Shown piece after piece: positions 42,340 through 50,424 of a stretch of 64,000 nucleotides of DNA. Position numbers and translations under genes: made by a program. How positions within the stretch are numbered: the first letter of the stretch is position 1; every line of letters begins with the position of its first letter. Origin of the DNA: JBCCGL01 sp039029275 (GTDB taxonomy: Bacteria > Pseudomonadota > Gammaproteobacteria > JBCCGL01); assembly GCA_039029275.1 (NCBI GenBank), contig JBCCGL010000002.1:186001-250000 (forward strand), read 5' to 3'. A model generated the notes under the pieces. The model did no database searches and had not been told where the DNA came from. It was given only the letters and a program-made list of their open reading frames with translations.

Positions 42340-43974
42340 GTGGACGAGGTACTCAAACGTCTCGATCGACTAATTGAAATTGGGATTTCGCTGTCTGCTG
42401 AAAAAGACACCAATCGGCTGCTCGAATCTATCCTGCTCAGCGCAAAGCAGCTCACGCACGCAGACGGTGGGACTATCTACACGGTTACCGAGGATCGAAC
42501 GCTAAAATTCGAAATGCTGGCGACGGATTCGCTGAATATCGCTATGGGTGGCACTACGGGGAATCCAATTCCATTTCCACCTATCCCCCTTTATATCAAC
42601 GGTAAAGCAAATCTCGGCACAATTGTTTCTCACGCGGTGCTTAAGGGCAGTACGATTAATATCCCGGACGTGTACGCCACCATGGACTACGACTTAAGCG
42701 GTACCAAGGCGATTGATCAAAATAATAATTATCACACGCGCTCACTGCTCACTATTCCGCTAAAGAATCACGAAGGCGATATTATTGGCGTATTGCAACT
42801 GATCAACGCAATGGACGGTGATCAGGTCGTCGAGTTTTCGCGAATTTCGCAAAGTGTTTCTGAGGCACTGGCTTCACAGGCGGCGGTGGCGCTCACCAAT
42901 AAACGCCTGATCGATGACATGCGCACGCTGTTTGATTCATTCACCAAGTTAATTGCGAACGCGATCGATGAAAAATCACCTTACACCGGTGGTCACTGTC
43001 GTAGAGTACCGGAACTGACCATGATGTTGGCTGAAGCAGTGAGTCAGACTAATCACGGGCCATTGAAGGATTTCACACTCGATGAAGCCGATCGCTATGA
43101 ACTGCATGTGGCGTCGTGGCTACACGATTGCGGCAAGGTCGCGACCCCGGAATACGTAATGGATAAAGCCACAAAGCTCGAGACGATTTACGATCGCATC
43201 GGTCTTGTCGAAGCTCGCTTCGAGATTGCACGCCGCGATGTCGAACTCGATTACTACAAACAAACGCTGGAGGCGGTGAAGGAAGGCCGCGAATCTGATA
43301 TCGAGTTGTATCAAGAATTGAAAGAAACCGTATTAAAAACGCTTGATGAGCAACTGGAATTTTTGAAAACAACCAATATCGGCGGAGAGTATCTGCCTGA
43401 TGAGGCACAGCAACGAGTGGCCGATATTGCCAAGCGAACCTGGATTGACTGCGACGGTGAAACCCGACATTTGCTTGAAAACGATGAAGTTACGAATCTG
43501 CAAATTGACCGCGGTACGCTCAACGACGATGAGCGCAAAATTATCAATAACCATATTGTCGTGACGATTGAAATGCTGGAATCACTGCCATTCCCCAAGC
43601 ACCTAAAAAATGTACCCGAATATGCAGGCGGCCATCACGAAAAAATGGACGGCACCGGATACCCAAAGGGTCTAAAGCGAGACGAAATGTCGATACCTGC
43701 ACGCGTTATGGCGATAGCTGATGTTTTCGAGGCGTTGACAGCGGCAGATCGCCCGTACAAGAAACCGAAGCGCTTGTCCGAATGCCTAAAGATTATGGGT
43801 TTTATGCGCAAAGACCAGCATATCGATGGCGATCTATTTGATGTATTTGTCGACAGCGGTGTGTATAAAAAATATGCAGAGGAATATCTAAACGCAGATC
43901 AGATCGACGATGTGAACCTGGACGCGCTAGTGGGTTATGTGCCTCGCCATCGACGCGACACCCAAATACACTAG
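42340..43974 (+). CDS. GAF / HD-GYP domain cyclic-di-GMP phosphodiesterase-like protein
   Basis: Start chosen at GTG 42340 because GGAG lies 9 bp before it; an in-frame GTG at 42325 has no ribosome site. From 42340 the protein is 544 residues. Numbered from 42325, a GAF domain covers about residues 20-195 and an HD-GYP domain about 205-525. H267-D268 of the metal site and the H-H-E-K-M-D-G-T-G-Y-P signature (about 436) are intact. About 165 residues separate the two motifs instead of about 60-70, because of a helical acidic insertion at about 295-395. It is probably a cytosolic phosphodiesterase. It diverges from the kinase operon and converges on the cyclic-nucleotide/rhodanese gene with a 4-bp overlap. 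Confidence 0.9.
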   Translation: MDEVLKRLDRLIEIGISLSAEKDTNRLLESILLSAKQLTHADGGTIYTVTEDRTLKFEMLATDSLNIAMGGTTGNPIPFPPIPLYINGKANLGTIVSHAVLKGSTINIPDVYATMDYDLSGTKAIDQNNNYHTRSLLTIPLKNHEGDIIGVLQLINAMDGDQVVEFSRISQSVSEALASQAAVALTNKRLIDDMRTLFDSFTKLIANAIDEKSPYTGGHCRRVPELTMMLAEAVSQTNHGPLKDFTLDEADRYELHVASWLHDCGKVATPEYVMDKATKLETIYDRIGLVEARFEIARRDVELDYYKQTLEAVKEGRESDIELYQELKETVLKTLDEQLEFLKTTNIGGEYLPDEAQQRVADIAKRTWIDCDGETRHLLENDEVTNLQIDRGTLNDDERKIINNHIVVTIEMLESLPFPKHLKNVPEYAGGHHEKMDGTGYPKGLKRDEMSIPARVMAIADVFEALTAADRPYKKPKRLSECLKIMGFMRKDQHIDGDLFDVFVDSGVYKKYAEEYLNADQIDDVNLDALVGYVPRHRRDTQIH

Positions 43975-45059
43975 CGAGCGAGAATATTTTCCGGAACGCC
44001 GGACAGGCCGTCTGCCAGCGTGTGGACGTTTGCAAACCCTTTTTCACTGAGCAGAAAAGACGCGGCTGAACTGCGCCGACTTGTATCGCAGTACACGATG
44101 TATTCCTTGTCTTGATCCAGAGTATTCATTTTCATGCGCAGAAAAATCAACGGAATGTTGTTGCTGCCGGGAATATGTCCCGATTTAAACTCAGCGGGAA
44201 GGCGCACATCGATCCACTCGGCACCCTTGGCAATTTTCTGTACGCCCTCGGTGTAATCGACCCAGCTGAGCAATGGCTCATTTAGAAGAGAAATAAAGTC
44301 TTCTTTCGATAGGCGCATCATCGAGCCATCGGTTGCCATGGTCACAGTCGCGTTGCGCGTAGCGTCGGAAATCAGAGCCTCTTCGCCAAAACTGTCCCCG
44401 GGACCCAGTGTGGCCAATTTGACTGCGTCCGAGCCCGCGCCGGATGAACGGCTGACGTCACACTTGCCCTGAGTGATTGTGTAAAAATAATCACCGGGCT
44501 CATTCTGTGTCACAACGACGTCGCCCTTGCTGTAACTCACCGCCTCCATGCGCATAAACATTGCTTGTATGTTGGCAGGCGGAATACGGTGGAAGGCTTT
44601 TGTCTGCAATATGTGCGTCATCCAGTCGTGGGATTCTTCATTGCTGGAACTGCTGCTGGATTCCGGCTGGTAGTTATCGAGATCGAGTACCTGGTAGCTG
44701 CCAGTTTGATCCCACGTCAGCATGATGTCGAGCAAGTCACGATTGACCGAGATGATTTTAGATTTAGATTTTGTCCTTACCGAGACGTGCTGTGGATTGT
44801 TGAGCGATAACGCGGATCGGGCTTCACTGCTGCCGCCCTCGACTGTTCCGACAACATTGTTGTCGGCATCGATCATTTCTACCTCTCCCTCCAATAAATA
44901 AAAATGCTGTTTTAAGCTGTCGCCGTGCCGAAAGACGATTTTGCTCGCTGGGATGGAGTGAGTTTCGAGCTTTGCAGCGATCTCGGTCAGGTTCTCGGGA
45001 TTCAGCGCATCCAGGGGCGTAAAGTTCGCAAGCACTGTTTTGCTGATTTTTTCAGACAT
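43971..45059 (-). CDS. Two cyclic-nucleotide-binding domains fused to a rhodanese domain
   Basis: A 362-residue soluble protein. A first Crp/cNMP-binding-like domain (about 8-120) lacks a clear phosphate-binding cassette. A Ser-rich linker (about 134-145) follows. The second cNMP domain (about 150-265) has the cassette F-G-E-E-A-L-I with R-N-A-T-V, as in functional sites. A C-terminal rhodanese domain (about 270-360) has W-I-D-V-R, GHIPGSNNIPL and an active-site-like Y-C-D-T-S-R-R with its Cys retained. No DNA-binding helix is present, so it is not a transcription factor. It may couple cAMP or another nucleotide signal to sulfur or redox chemistry, or act as a scaffold. Its stop overlaps the HD-GYP stop. 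Confidence 0.9.
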   Translation of the reverse strand: MSEKISKTVLANFTPLDALNPENLTEIAAKLETHSIPASKIVFRHGDSLKQHFYLLEGEVEMIDADNNVVGTVEGGSSEARSALSLNNPQHVSVRTKSKSKIISVNRDLLDIMLTWDQTGSYQVLDLDNYQPESSSSSSNEESHDWMTHILQTKAFHRIPPANIQAMFMRMEAVSYSKGDVVVTQNEPGDYFYTITQGKCDVSRSSGAGSDAVKLATLGPGDSFGEEALISDATRNATVTMATDGSMMRLSKEDFISLLNEPLLSWVDYTEGVQKIAKGAEWIDVRLPAEFKSGHIPGSNNIPLIFLRMKMNTLDQDKEYIVYCDTSRRSSAASFLLSEKGFANVHTLADGLSGVPENILAR

Positions 45060-45166
45060 AGAATCGGTCAGTCAGTAAATTGGGTTCGTCAAATCGCTCG
45101 GTTCGGCATTCTACGCGCGGTGCGTTGCATTGAACACTACCGCGTGCGTATTCTCAGAATTGCGAG

Positions 45167-46906
45167 TTAGCCAGATTGTTGCCTGACATCCAGTTTAACG
45201 CGCAATGTCTGCCCGGGGTGAATGTACTTGGCATTTTTCAATTCCGAGTTCCAGCGAATCAAATCGGTAACGCGAATTTTGAAGCGGTTGGCAATTTGAT
45301 CAAGTGAATCACCTCGCCGAACCGTGTAACGAATCGTTTGTTGCGCGTGTTTAAGGGCAACCTGACGCAGCTCTTCGGGTGCGTCAGATCCTTTGCGTGA
45401 AGCTCCAGAGTGTTGTTGCCAGATTACCAGCTCTTGTCCTAGTCGCAAAGGTGATTTGGGCGTCAAACCGTTCCATCGGGCAATACGGACTATGCTGGAG
45501 TTGTAGGCACGAGCCAAGTCCCACAGCGTGTCACCGGATTTTACGAAATGCACGTGGCGAGTACCGCTGCCTTTTGCCTGCAAAGACTTTACACGTTGAT
45601 CGGCACTGAGCGCATAGTGATCGCTCGACTCTCGCGGGCCGGGGATCATTAACGCCTGACCAATTCGAATTGTGTGACTGCGGAGGCGGTTGACGCGTTT
45701 GAGTTCCGAAACTGAGCTGTTATATCGGGCAGCAATCTCACTGAGAGTATCGCCACTCTTAACCTTGTGACGTTGCCACGAGATGCGTTCAGAATCGGGT
45801 ATCTGCGCTAGTCCCTTGGCAAATTTCTCTGCGTTGTCGACAGGCAATAGTAGTTCGTGTGGCCCATCAGGCGATGTCGCCCATCGATTAAAGCCCGGAT
45901 TGAGCAAGTAGAGGGTTTCAATATCAATGCCGGCCAATTCTGCCGCCCGAGAGAGGTCAAGTTGTTTCTGAGTATCGATGCGAGAAAAGAACGCCTTGTC
46001 ATCAACAATGGGGACGTCAACGTTGTACTTGGCTGGCTGCTTGAACAGCTCGGACACTGCGAGAAGTTTGGGCACGTAGAAAAAGGTTTCGCGTGGGAGT
46101 TCGAGATCCCAATACGACGTTGGTTTTCCCGCTTTTCGGTTTCGCTTGATCGCACGGCGAATTTTTGCAGGACCTGCGTTGTAGGCTGCGAGCGCGTGCA
46201 ACCAATTGCCGTCAAATTCCTGCTCAAGCTCAATGAAAAATCGAATTGCCGCATCGGTTGATGCAACCACGTCACGGCGACCGTCGTACCACCAATCCTG
46301 ACGCAACCCGAACGCCTTTCCGGTCGAGGGGATAAACTGCCACAGACCTGTCGCGCGCCCGAATGAGTACGCAAATGGACGATAAGCGCTCTCTACAATC
46401 GGCAAAAAAACGAGTTCGCCCGGCAGGTTGTGACGCTCGATCTCGCTAACGATGTGATGCAGGTAAGGGCGAGCACGCTCCACCACACGTGGGATGTAGC
46501 CAGGGTTGCGCAAGTACCAGTCGAGCTGCTTTTGTATCCGGGGGTTCAGCTCCTCTGTCCACTGCATATTCGCGCGCACCCGCTGCCAAATATTGCTTTC
46601 GGCCGCGCGCTGGTGAGTCGAGTATTCCGGTGATATCCGCGCCAGAGGAGGCCCTTGGATTCGGCTCAGCGATGGAGGCTCGGGTTCCGGCATTGGAACT
46701 TCAGGTACCGCGGGTGTTTGGTTTTCGGCAATGGCCGAACCGTATACCACGGTGGTCTGGGGTGTCGCCGGCGGAGTTTCACTCGGCACAGAATCAACAG
46801 GGCCTTCGGGTGTTACCGGCAACGCGCAGGCAACCAGCGCCAGGCACAACCCGACTGTGACTGCGAACATTATCCGATTGGGTTTTGGTGAGTCTAATTG
46901 CAACAT
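45167..46906 (-). CDS. mltD: Membrane-bound lytic murein transglycosylase D (MltD)
   Basis: A 579-residue outer-membrane lipoprotein. The N-terminal signal ends in the lipobox L-V-A-C near residue 27. The SLT domain (about 140-290) has the catalytic Glu in I-V-E-S-A-Y, followed by GRATGLWQFIPSTGKAFGL and AYNAGPAKI. Three LysM repeats follow (about 388-432, 452-497 and 528-573), each with a G-D-(S/T)-L core. It cleaves glycan strands to 1,6-anhydromuropeptides. In many relatives gloB lies between mltD and the methyltransferase; here it does not. Confidence 0.95.
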   Translation of the reverse strand: MLQLDSPKPNRIMFAVTVGLCLALVACALPVTPEGPVDSVPSETPPATPQTTVVYGSAIAENQTPAVPEVPMPEPEPPSLSRIQGPPLARISPEYSTHQRAAESNIWQRVRANMQWTEELNPRIQKQLDWYLRNPGYIPRVVERARPYLHHIVSEIERHNLPGELVFLPIVESAYRPFAYSFGRATGLWQFIPSTGKAFGLRQDWWYDGRRDVVASTDAAIRFFIELEQEFDGNWLHALAAYNAGPAKIRRAIKRNRKAGKPTSYWDLELPRETFFYVPKLLAVSELFKQPAKYNVDVPIVDDKAFFSRIDTQKQLDLSRAAELAGIDIETLYLLNPGFNRWATSPDGPHELLLPVDNAEKFAKGLAQIPDSERISWQRHKVKSGDTLSEIAARYNSSVSELKRVNRLRSHTIRIGQALMIPGPRESSDHYALSADQRVKSLQAKGSGTRHVHFVKSGDTLWDLARAYNSSIVRIARWNGLTPKSPLRLGQELVIWQQHSGASRKGSDAPEELRQVALKHAQQTIRYTVRRGDSLDQIANRFKIRVTDLIRWNSELKNAKYIHPGQTLRVKLDVRQQSG

Positions 46907-46990
46907 TATTTCTGCGCGATACGGGTGACAACTACCGTTAAAGCGAATAGCCTATGCATTGTTTGAACCACTTTTGTTATTGATCACCCG

Positions 46991-47770
46991 ATGCGCGAAC
47001 CCAGCCCAGCAATAGACTGGAACTGCACTTTGCCGCAGCTCGCCGAATGGTACGCATCTTTCCTTGGCAGGTCTATGCTAGAGCAGACCAATGTGCATCT
47101 CGCGGGTATGTTACAACCTGTGTTTGGCTATCAGGGATTGCAAGTTGGCCTGTTACATGACGGCGACTCAATGCTGGAAAATGCCGGGCTACTGCGACGA
47201 TTTACGCTTGGCGCAGATATGTCGGGAGCGCAGATCGATGCGAGCACCAGCGCGCTGGAATTACCGATTGCCAGCGATACCCTAAGTTTGTTGGCGTTGC
47301 CGCATACACTGGAGTTCTGCACTGACCCGCATCAGGTACTGCGCGAAGCGGATCGCGTTCTTGCTCGCGATGGTTACCTGCTATTACTCGGATTCAATCC
47401 GCTGAGCACCTGGGGCGCAGCACATGCTGTGCGGCGCTGGAACCCGTCGGTGCCCTGGAGCGGGCAGTTTTACACCAACACGCGCGTGCAGGATTGGTTA
47501 TCGCTGCTGAATTTCAAAGTTGTCAGCAGCAAAAAATTCTTTCTTCGACCCCCGATCCACCACGAGAAAGTCCTGCGCAAGCTCGAGTTTGTGGAAAAGT
47601 GCCAGCCCTGGTTATCGGTGCTGGGTGGTGCCTATTTGATTCTCGCACGCAAGCAGGTTCGCCCACTTATTCCGAAAATGCTTCGCTGGCGGCCGCGTAA
47701 AAGCGTGGTCGCCAGCCGCATGATAGAACCGGTCAACAAAGTTGAGATGCAAAAGCACCGTGAGCGCTGA
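46991..47770 (+). CDS. YafS-like SAM-dependent methyltransferase
   Basis: A 259-residue cytosolic protein of the class I methyltransferase type. The diagnostic part is LPHTLEFCTDPHQVLREADRVL with GYLLLLGFNPLSTWG (motifs III-IV and the following strand). The glycine-rich SAM loop is poorly defined. It is the positional counterpart of E. coli yafS, between gloB/mltD and rnhA. The substrate is unknown. It is divergent from mltD and overlaps the start of rnhA. Confidence 0.8.
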   Translation: MREPSPAIDWNCTLPQLAEWYASFLGRSMLEQTNVHLAGMLQPVFGYQGLQVGLLHDGDSMLENAGLLRRFTLGADMSGAQIDASTSALELPIASDTLSLLALPHTLEFCTDPHQVLREADRVLARDGYLLLLGFNPLSTWGAAHAVRRWNPSVPWSGQFYTNTRVQDWLSLLNFKVVSSKKFFLRPPIHHEKVLRKLEFVEKCQPWLSVLGGAYLILARKQVRPLIPKMLRWRPRKSVVASRMIEPVNKVEMQKHRER

Positions 47771-48209
47771 AAACCAATCTGAAGTCGTTACCCTTTACAC
47801 GGATGGTGCCTGCAAGGGTAATCCCGGGCCCGGCGGATGGGGGGTGCTGCTGAACTGGTCGGGGCGAGAAAAGACGCTGTTTGGCGGGGAGCACGAAACC
47901 ACTAACAATCGCATGGAATTGATGGCGGCGATCAGCGGCCTGGAAGCGCTGACACGCCCCTGCACTGTAGAACTCGTGACCGATTCGACGTACGTGATGC
48001 AGGGTATCAACGAATGGTTACCAGGCTGGAAGCGCAATAACTGGAAAACCGCAGCCAAAAAGCCTGTGAAAAATGTTGATTTGTGGAAGCGCTTGGACGC
48101 GGCAAACACGCGTCACAAGGTCAACTGGCGCTGGGTCAAGGGTCATAGCGGTGATCCGGGCAACGAGCGCGCTGATGCGTTAGCGAATCGGGGAATTGAC
48201 GCGCTCTGA
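47760..48209 (+). CDS. rnhA: Ribonuclease HI
   Basis: Start chosen at GTG 47760, giving 149 residues; an in-frame ATG at 47742 would add six residues. Catalytic motifs are Y-T-D-G-A-C-K-G-N-P-G, NNRMELMA, D-S-T-Y-V and G-N-E-R-A-D-A-L-A, giving the D-E-D-D metal site. It removes RNA from RNA-DNA hybrids. The start lies inside the yafS-like gene (11-bp overlap), and dnaQ follows 33 bp later, matching the conserved rnhA-dnaQ pairing. Confidence 0.96.
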   Translation: MSAENQSEVVTLYTDGACKGNPGPGGWGVLLNWSGREKTLFGGEHETTNNRMELMAAISGLEALTRPCTVELVTDSTYVMQGINEWLPGWKRNNWKTAAKKPVKNVDLWKRLDAANTRHKVNWRWVKGHSGDPGNERADALANRGIDAL

Positions 48210-48242
48210 TCGCGCACATTTACGTTAATCTGATGAGACCTT

Positions 48243-48932
48243 ATGCGCCAAATTGTACTCGACACTGAAACCACGGGACTCGACCCCGCGCAAGGCCACC
48301 GCGTGATTGAGATCGGTGCGGTCGAATTAATTGATCGCAGGCTGACCGGAAATCATTTTCAACAATATTTGCAACCGGATCGCGAAATTGATCAGGGTGC
48401 GATCGAGGTGCACGGGATTACAAATGAATTCTTGGCTGACAAGCCGCGCTTCGAAAACATCGCGCAGGACTTTTTACAATTCATCGATGGCGCCGAGTTG
48501 GTCATTCACAACGCACCGTTTGATGTCGGCTTCCTGAACTCCGAACTAACGCTAACCAGTCATCCAGCGGTCGAGTCGCGCTGCTCAGTGCTTGACACTC
48601 TGTTGATGGCGCGTGAGATGTATCCGGGGCAGCGTAATAGTCTCGATGCGCTGTGCAAACGACTCGATGTCGACAGTTCGCAGCGTACCCTGCACGGCGC
48701 GCTTCTGGATGCGGAAATTCTGGCCGATGTTTATCTGCGCATGACCGGGGGGCAGGTCAGTCTAAGCCTGAACAGCGAGCCGGAGGAGACTGACGATCAG
48801 GACGGCAGTCTGCGCGACCTCGGCGTGATCAAGTCAACTCCAGTTGTATTTGCGAGCGAGTCAGAGGTTGCCGAACACAGTGCCTGGGTGGATAAACTGA
48901 AACAGGAAAGCGGCGTTTCGCTGTGGGAGTGA
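48243..48932 (+). CDS. dnaQ: DNA polymerase III epsilon subunit (3'-5' proofreading exonuclease)
   Basis: A 229-residue DEDDh exonuclease. Exo I is L-D-T-E-T-T-G (D7, E9), Exo II is HNAPFDVGFLN, and the Exo III region is H-G-A-L-L-D-A. It proofreads within the polymerase III core. The C-terminal tail after about 185 contacts the alpha subunit in relatives. It follows rnhA on the same strand. Confidence 0.96.
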   Translation: MRQIVLDTETTGLDPAQGHRVIEIGAVELIDRRLTGNHFQQYLQPDREIDQGAIEVHGITNEFLADKPRFENIAQDFLQFIDGAELVIHNAPFDVGFLNSELTLTSHPAVESRCSVLDTLLMAREMYPGQRNSLDALCKRLDVDSSQRTLHGALLDAEILADVYLRMTGGQVSLSLNSEPEETDDQDGSLRDLGVIKSTPVVFASESEVAEHSAWVDKLKQESGVSLWE

Positions 48933-48939
48933 ATATCTA

Positions 48940-49422
48940 TTAACGATTTGCGTTTCGCAAAATTCGCGCCTTGTCGCGCTGCCAGTCACGAGTTTTAAGG
49001 TCGGCACGTTTGTCGTGCTCTTTTTTGCCTTTGGCTAAACCGATTTCAAGCTTGGCGCGACCGCGCAACCAATACATTGCCAAAGGCACGATCGTGTAGC
49101 CTCGGCGTTCGACGGATCCAATCAACTTCGACAATTCGCGCTTGTGCAGCAGCAGCTTGCGGCTGCGCATCGGGTCAGGGTTGATATGTGTCGAGGCGGA
49201 CAACAGTGGCGGCAGCTGACAACCGATTAACCACAATTCACCCTTGCGCAAAATGACGTAGCTATCGGTGATCTGAATTCGTCCCGCGCGCAAGCTTTTG
49301 ACCTCCCAGCCTTGCAACACGAGTCCGGCTTCAAACTTTTCTTCGACCTTGAAATCGTGTCGCGCTTTTTTATTGAGCGCGATTGTGTTGCCACCCGATT
49401 TTTGTTTCTTCTGTTTGCCCAT
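48940..49422 (-). CDS. smpB: SsrA-binding protein SmpB
   Basis: Start chosen at ATG 49422 (MGKQKKQK), giving 160 residues; a longer open frame to 49482 has no homologous N-terminus. Key motifs are NKKARHDF, GLVLQGWEVKSLR, SYV, and a basic C-terminal tail (KGKKEHDKRADLKTRDWQRD in part) that enters the ribosomal mRNA channel. It delivers tmRNA to stalled ribosomes. The tmRNA gene itself is not in the window. It is divergent from ratA. Confidence 0.96.
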   Translation of the reverse strand: MGKQKKQKSGGNTIALNKKARHDFKVEEKFEAGLVLQGWEVKSLRAGRIQITDSYVILRKGELWLIGCQLPPLLSASTHINPDPMRSRKLLLHKRELSKLIGSVERRGYTIVPLAMYWLRGRAKLEIGLAKGKKEHDKRADLKTRDWQRDKARILRNANR

Positions 49423-49505
49423 CGTGCGATTATAAACGAAGCACTTCATTGGTTTACCCTCTTGTGGAAGCGCGCGAGTCACAGCCCGCGCATTCGTATC
49501 AATTC

Positions 49506-49943
49506 ATGACTCATATCACCCGATCTGCATTGGTAATGCATACAGCGCACGAAATGTATTCACTGGTTATCGATGTCGCGCGTTATCCGGATTTTCTGCC
49601 GTGGTGCTCAGGCGCAGAGGTGCTGGACGAATCACCGGAAAGTCAAATAGCGTCGGTATCGCTGTCGATGGCGGGCGTGAAACAAAGATTCACCACGCGC
49701 AACGAACTCGAGCAAGGTCGCACCGTTCGCATGGAACTGGTCGAAGGGCCTTTTAGTCAACTGAAAGGTGAATGGAAATTCACGCCGCTTGGGGATTCGG
49801 GTTGCAAGGTTGCGCTGGATGTTCGGTTTGAATTCAGCAATTCGCTGGTCGCGGCGACAACGAATCCGGTGTTCAGCAAAATCTGTACGTCGCTGGTCGA
49901 GGCGTTCTGCCAGCGAGCCGATGACTTCTACGGCAAAAGTTAA
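49506..49943 (+). CDS. ratA: RatA/PasT-family START-domain protein
   Basis: Start chosen at ATG 49506, giving 145 residues; the frame is open to 49383 but that part overlaps smpB. It is a polyketide cyclase/START fold with A-H-E-M-Y-S-L-V-I-D-V, YPDFLPWCSGAEVL and GPFSQLKGEWKF motifs. Members are related to Coq10 and to the RatA ribosome-association toxin and may bind ubiquinone or ribosomes. The usual neighbour ratB/rnfH is absent. It lies between smpB and bamE, as in other gammaproteobacteria. Confidence 0.92.
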   Translation: MTHITRSALVMHTAHEMYSLVIDVARYPDFLPWCSGAEVLDESPESQIASVSLSMAGVKQRFTTRNELEQGRTVRMELVEGPFSQLKGEWKFTPLGDSGCKVALDVRFEFSNSLVAATTNPVFSKICTSLVEAFCQRADDFYGKS

Positions 49944-49947
49944 TGCG

Positions 49948-50295
49948 TCAGTCCTGAGAAATATATTGGTCGTCGATAGCCACGACTTGATTGTCCGCAA
50001 AGAAAATACTCACGCGCTTTGGTTCTTTGTGCGAGCCGGCTTTACTGATGTAGTGCAGGTAGTCCCAGCGGTCGGCGTGAAACGGGTTTTGGGTGACCGG
50101 GCTGCCCAGGAGGAACCGAACCTGATCACGATTCATGCCGGTTTGCACCTGTTCCAGTCGTTCCCGGTCTATGATATTGCCCTGGTGGATGTCGATTTTG
50201 TGACCATCTGGAAGAAGCGAAACGCAGGCGCTACTTAGTATCGTAACTACAAAAATAACAGCTAGATAGGTGGATTTTTTAATCAAGAATCGCAT
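49948..50295 (-). CDS. bamE: Outer membrane assembly factor BamE
   Basis: A 115-residue lipoprotein. The N-terminal signal ends in the lipobox S-S-A-C near residue 24. The mature SmpA/OmlA domain has DIHQGNII, the family stretch VQTGMNRDQVRFLLGSP, and RWDYLHYI. It is a small component of the beta-barrel assembly machinery in the outer membrane. It is divergent from fur, the arrangement seen in Pseudomonas (omlA/fur). Confidence 0.95.
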   Translation of the reverse strand: MRFLIKKSTYLAVIFVVTILSSACVSLLPDGHKIDIHQGNIIDRERLEQVQTGMNRDQVRFLLGSPVTQNPFHADRWDYLHYISKAGSHKEPKRVSIFFADNQVVAIDDQYISQD

Positions 50296-50329
50296 AAATT
50301 TTTTGTTTGGGGGCCAATTTTGCTTGCGT

Positions 50330-50371
50330 CCTTTGGTTGGCTATTCAGAGCAAACCAAAGGCTGATATACT
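50330..50371. promoter_or_regulatory. Inverted repeat and extended -10 between bamE and fur
   Basis: CCTTTGGTT at 50330-50338 and AACCAAAGG at 50353-50361 form a perfect 9-bp inverted repeat with a 14-bp spacer. It is directly followed by TGATATACT (50363-50371), an extended -10 for fur. The half-sites are 23 bp apart centre to centre, about two helical turns, so it is a plausible operator; a hairpin in the bamE leader is the alternative. It does not resemble a Fur box. Confidence 0.5.
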
Positions 50372-50424
50372 AATGCAATTCTAACGCACTTACGTCGTAA
50401 GAGCAGTTGCAACGGAGAAAGGCA

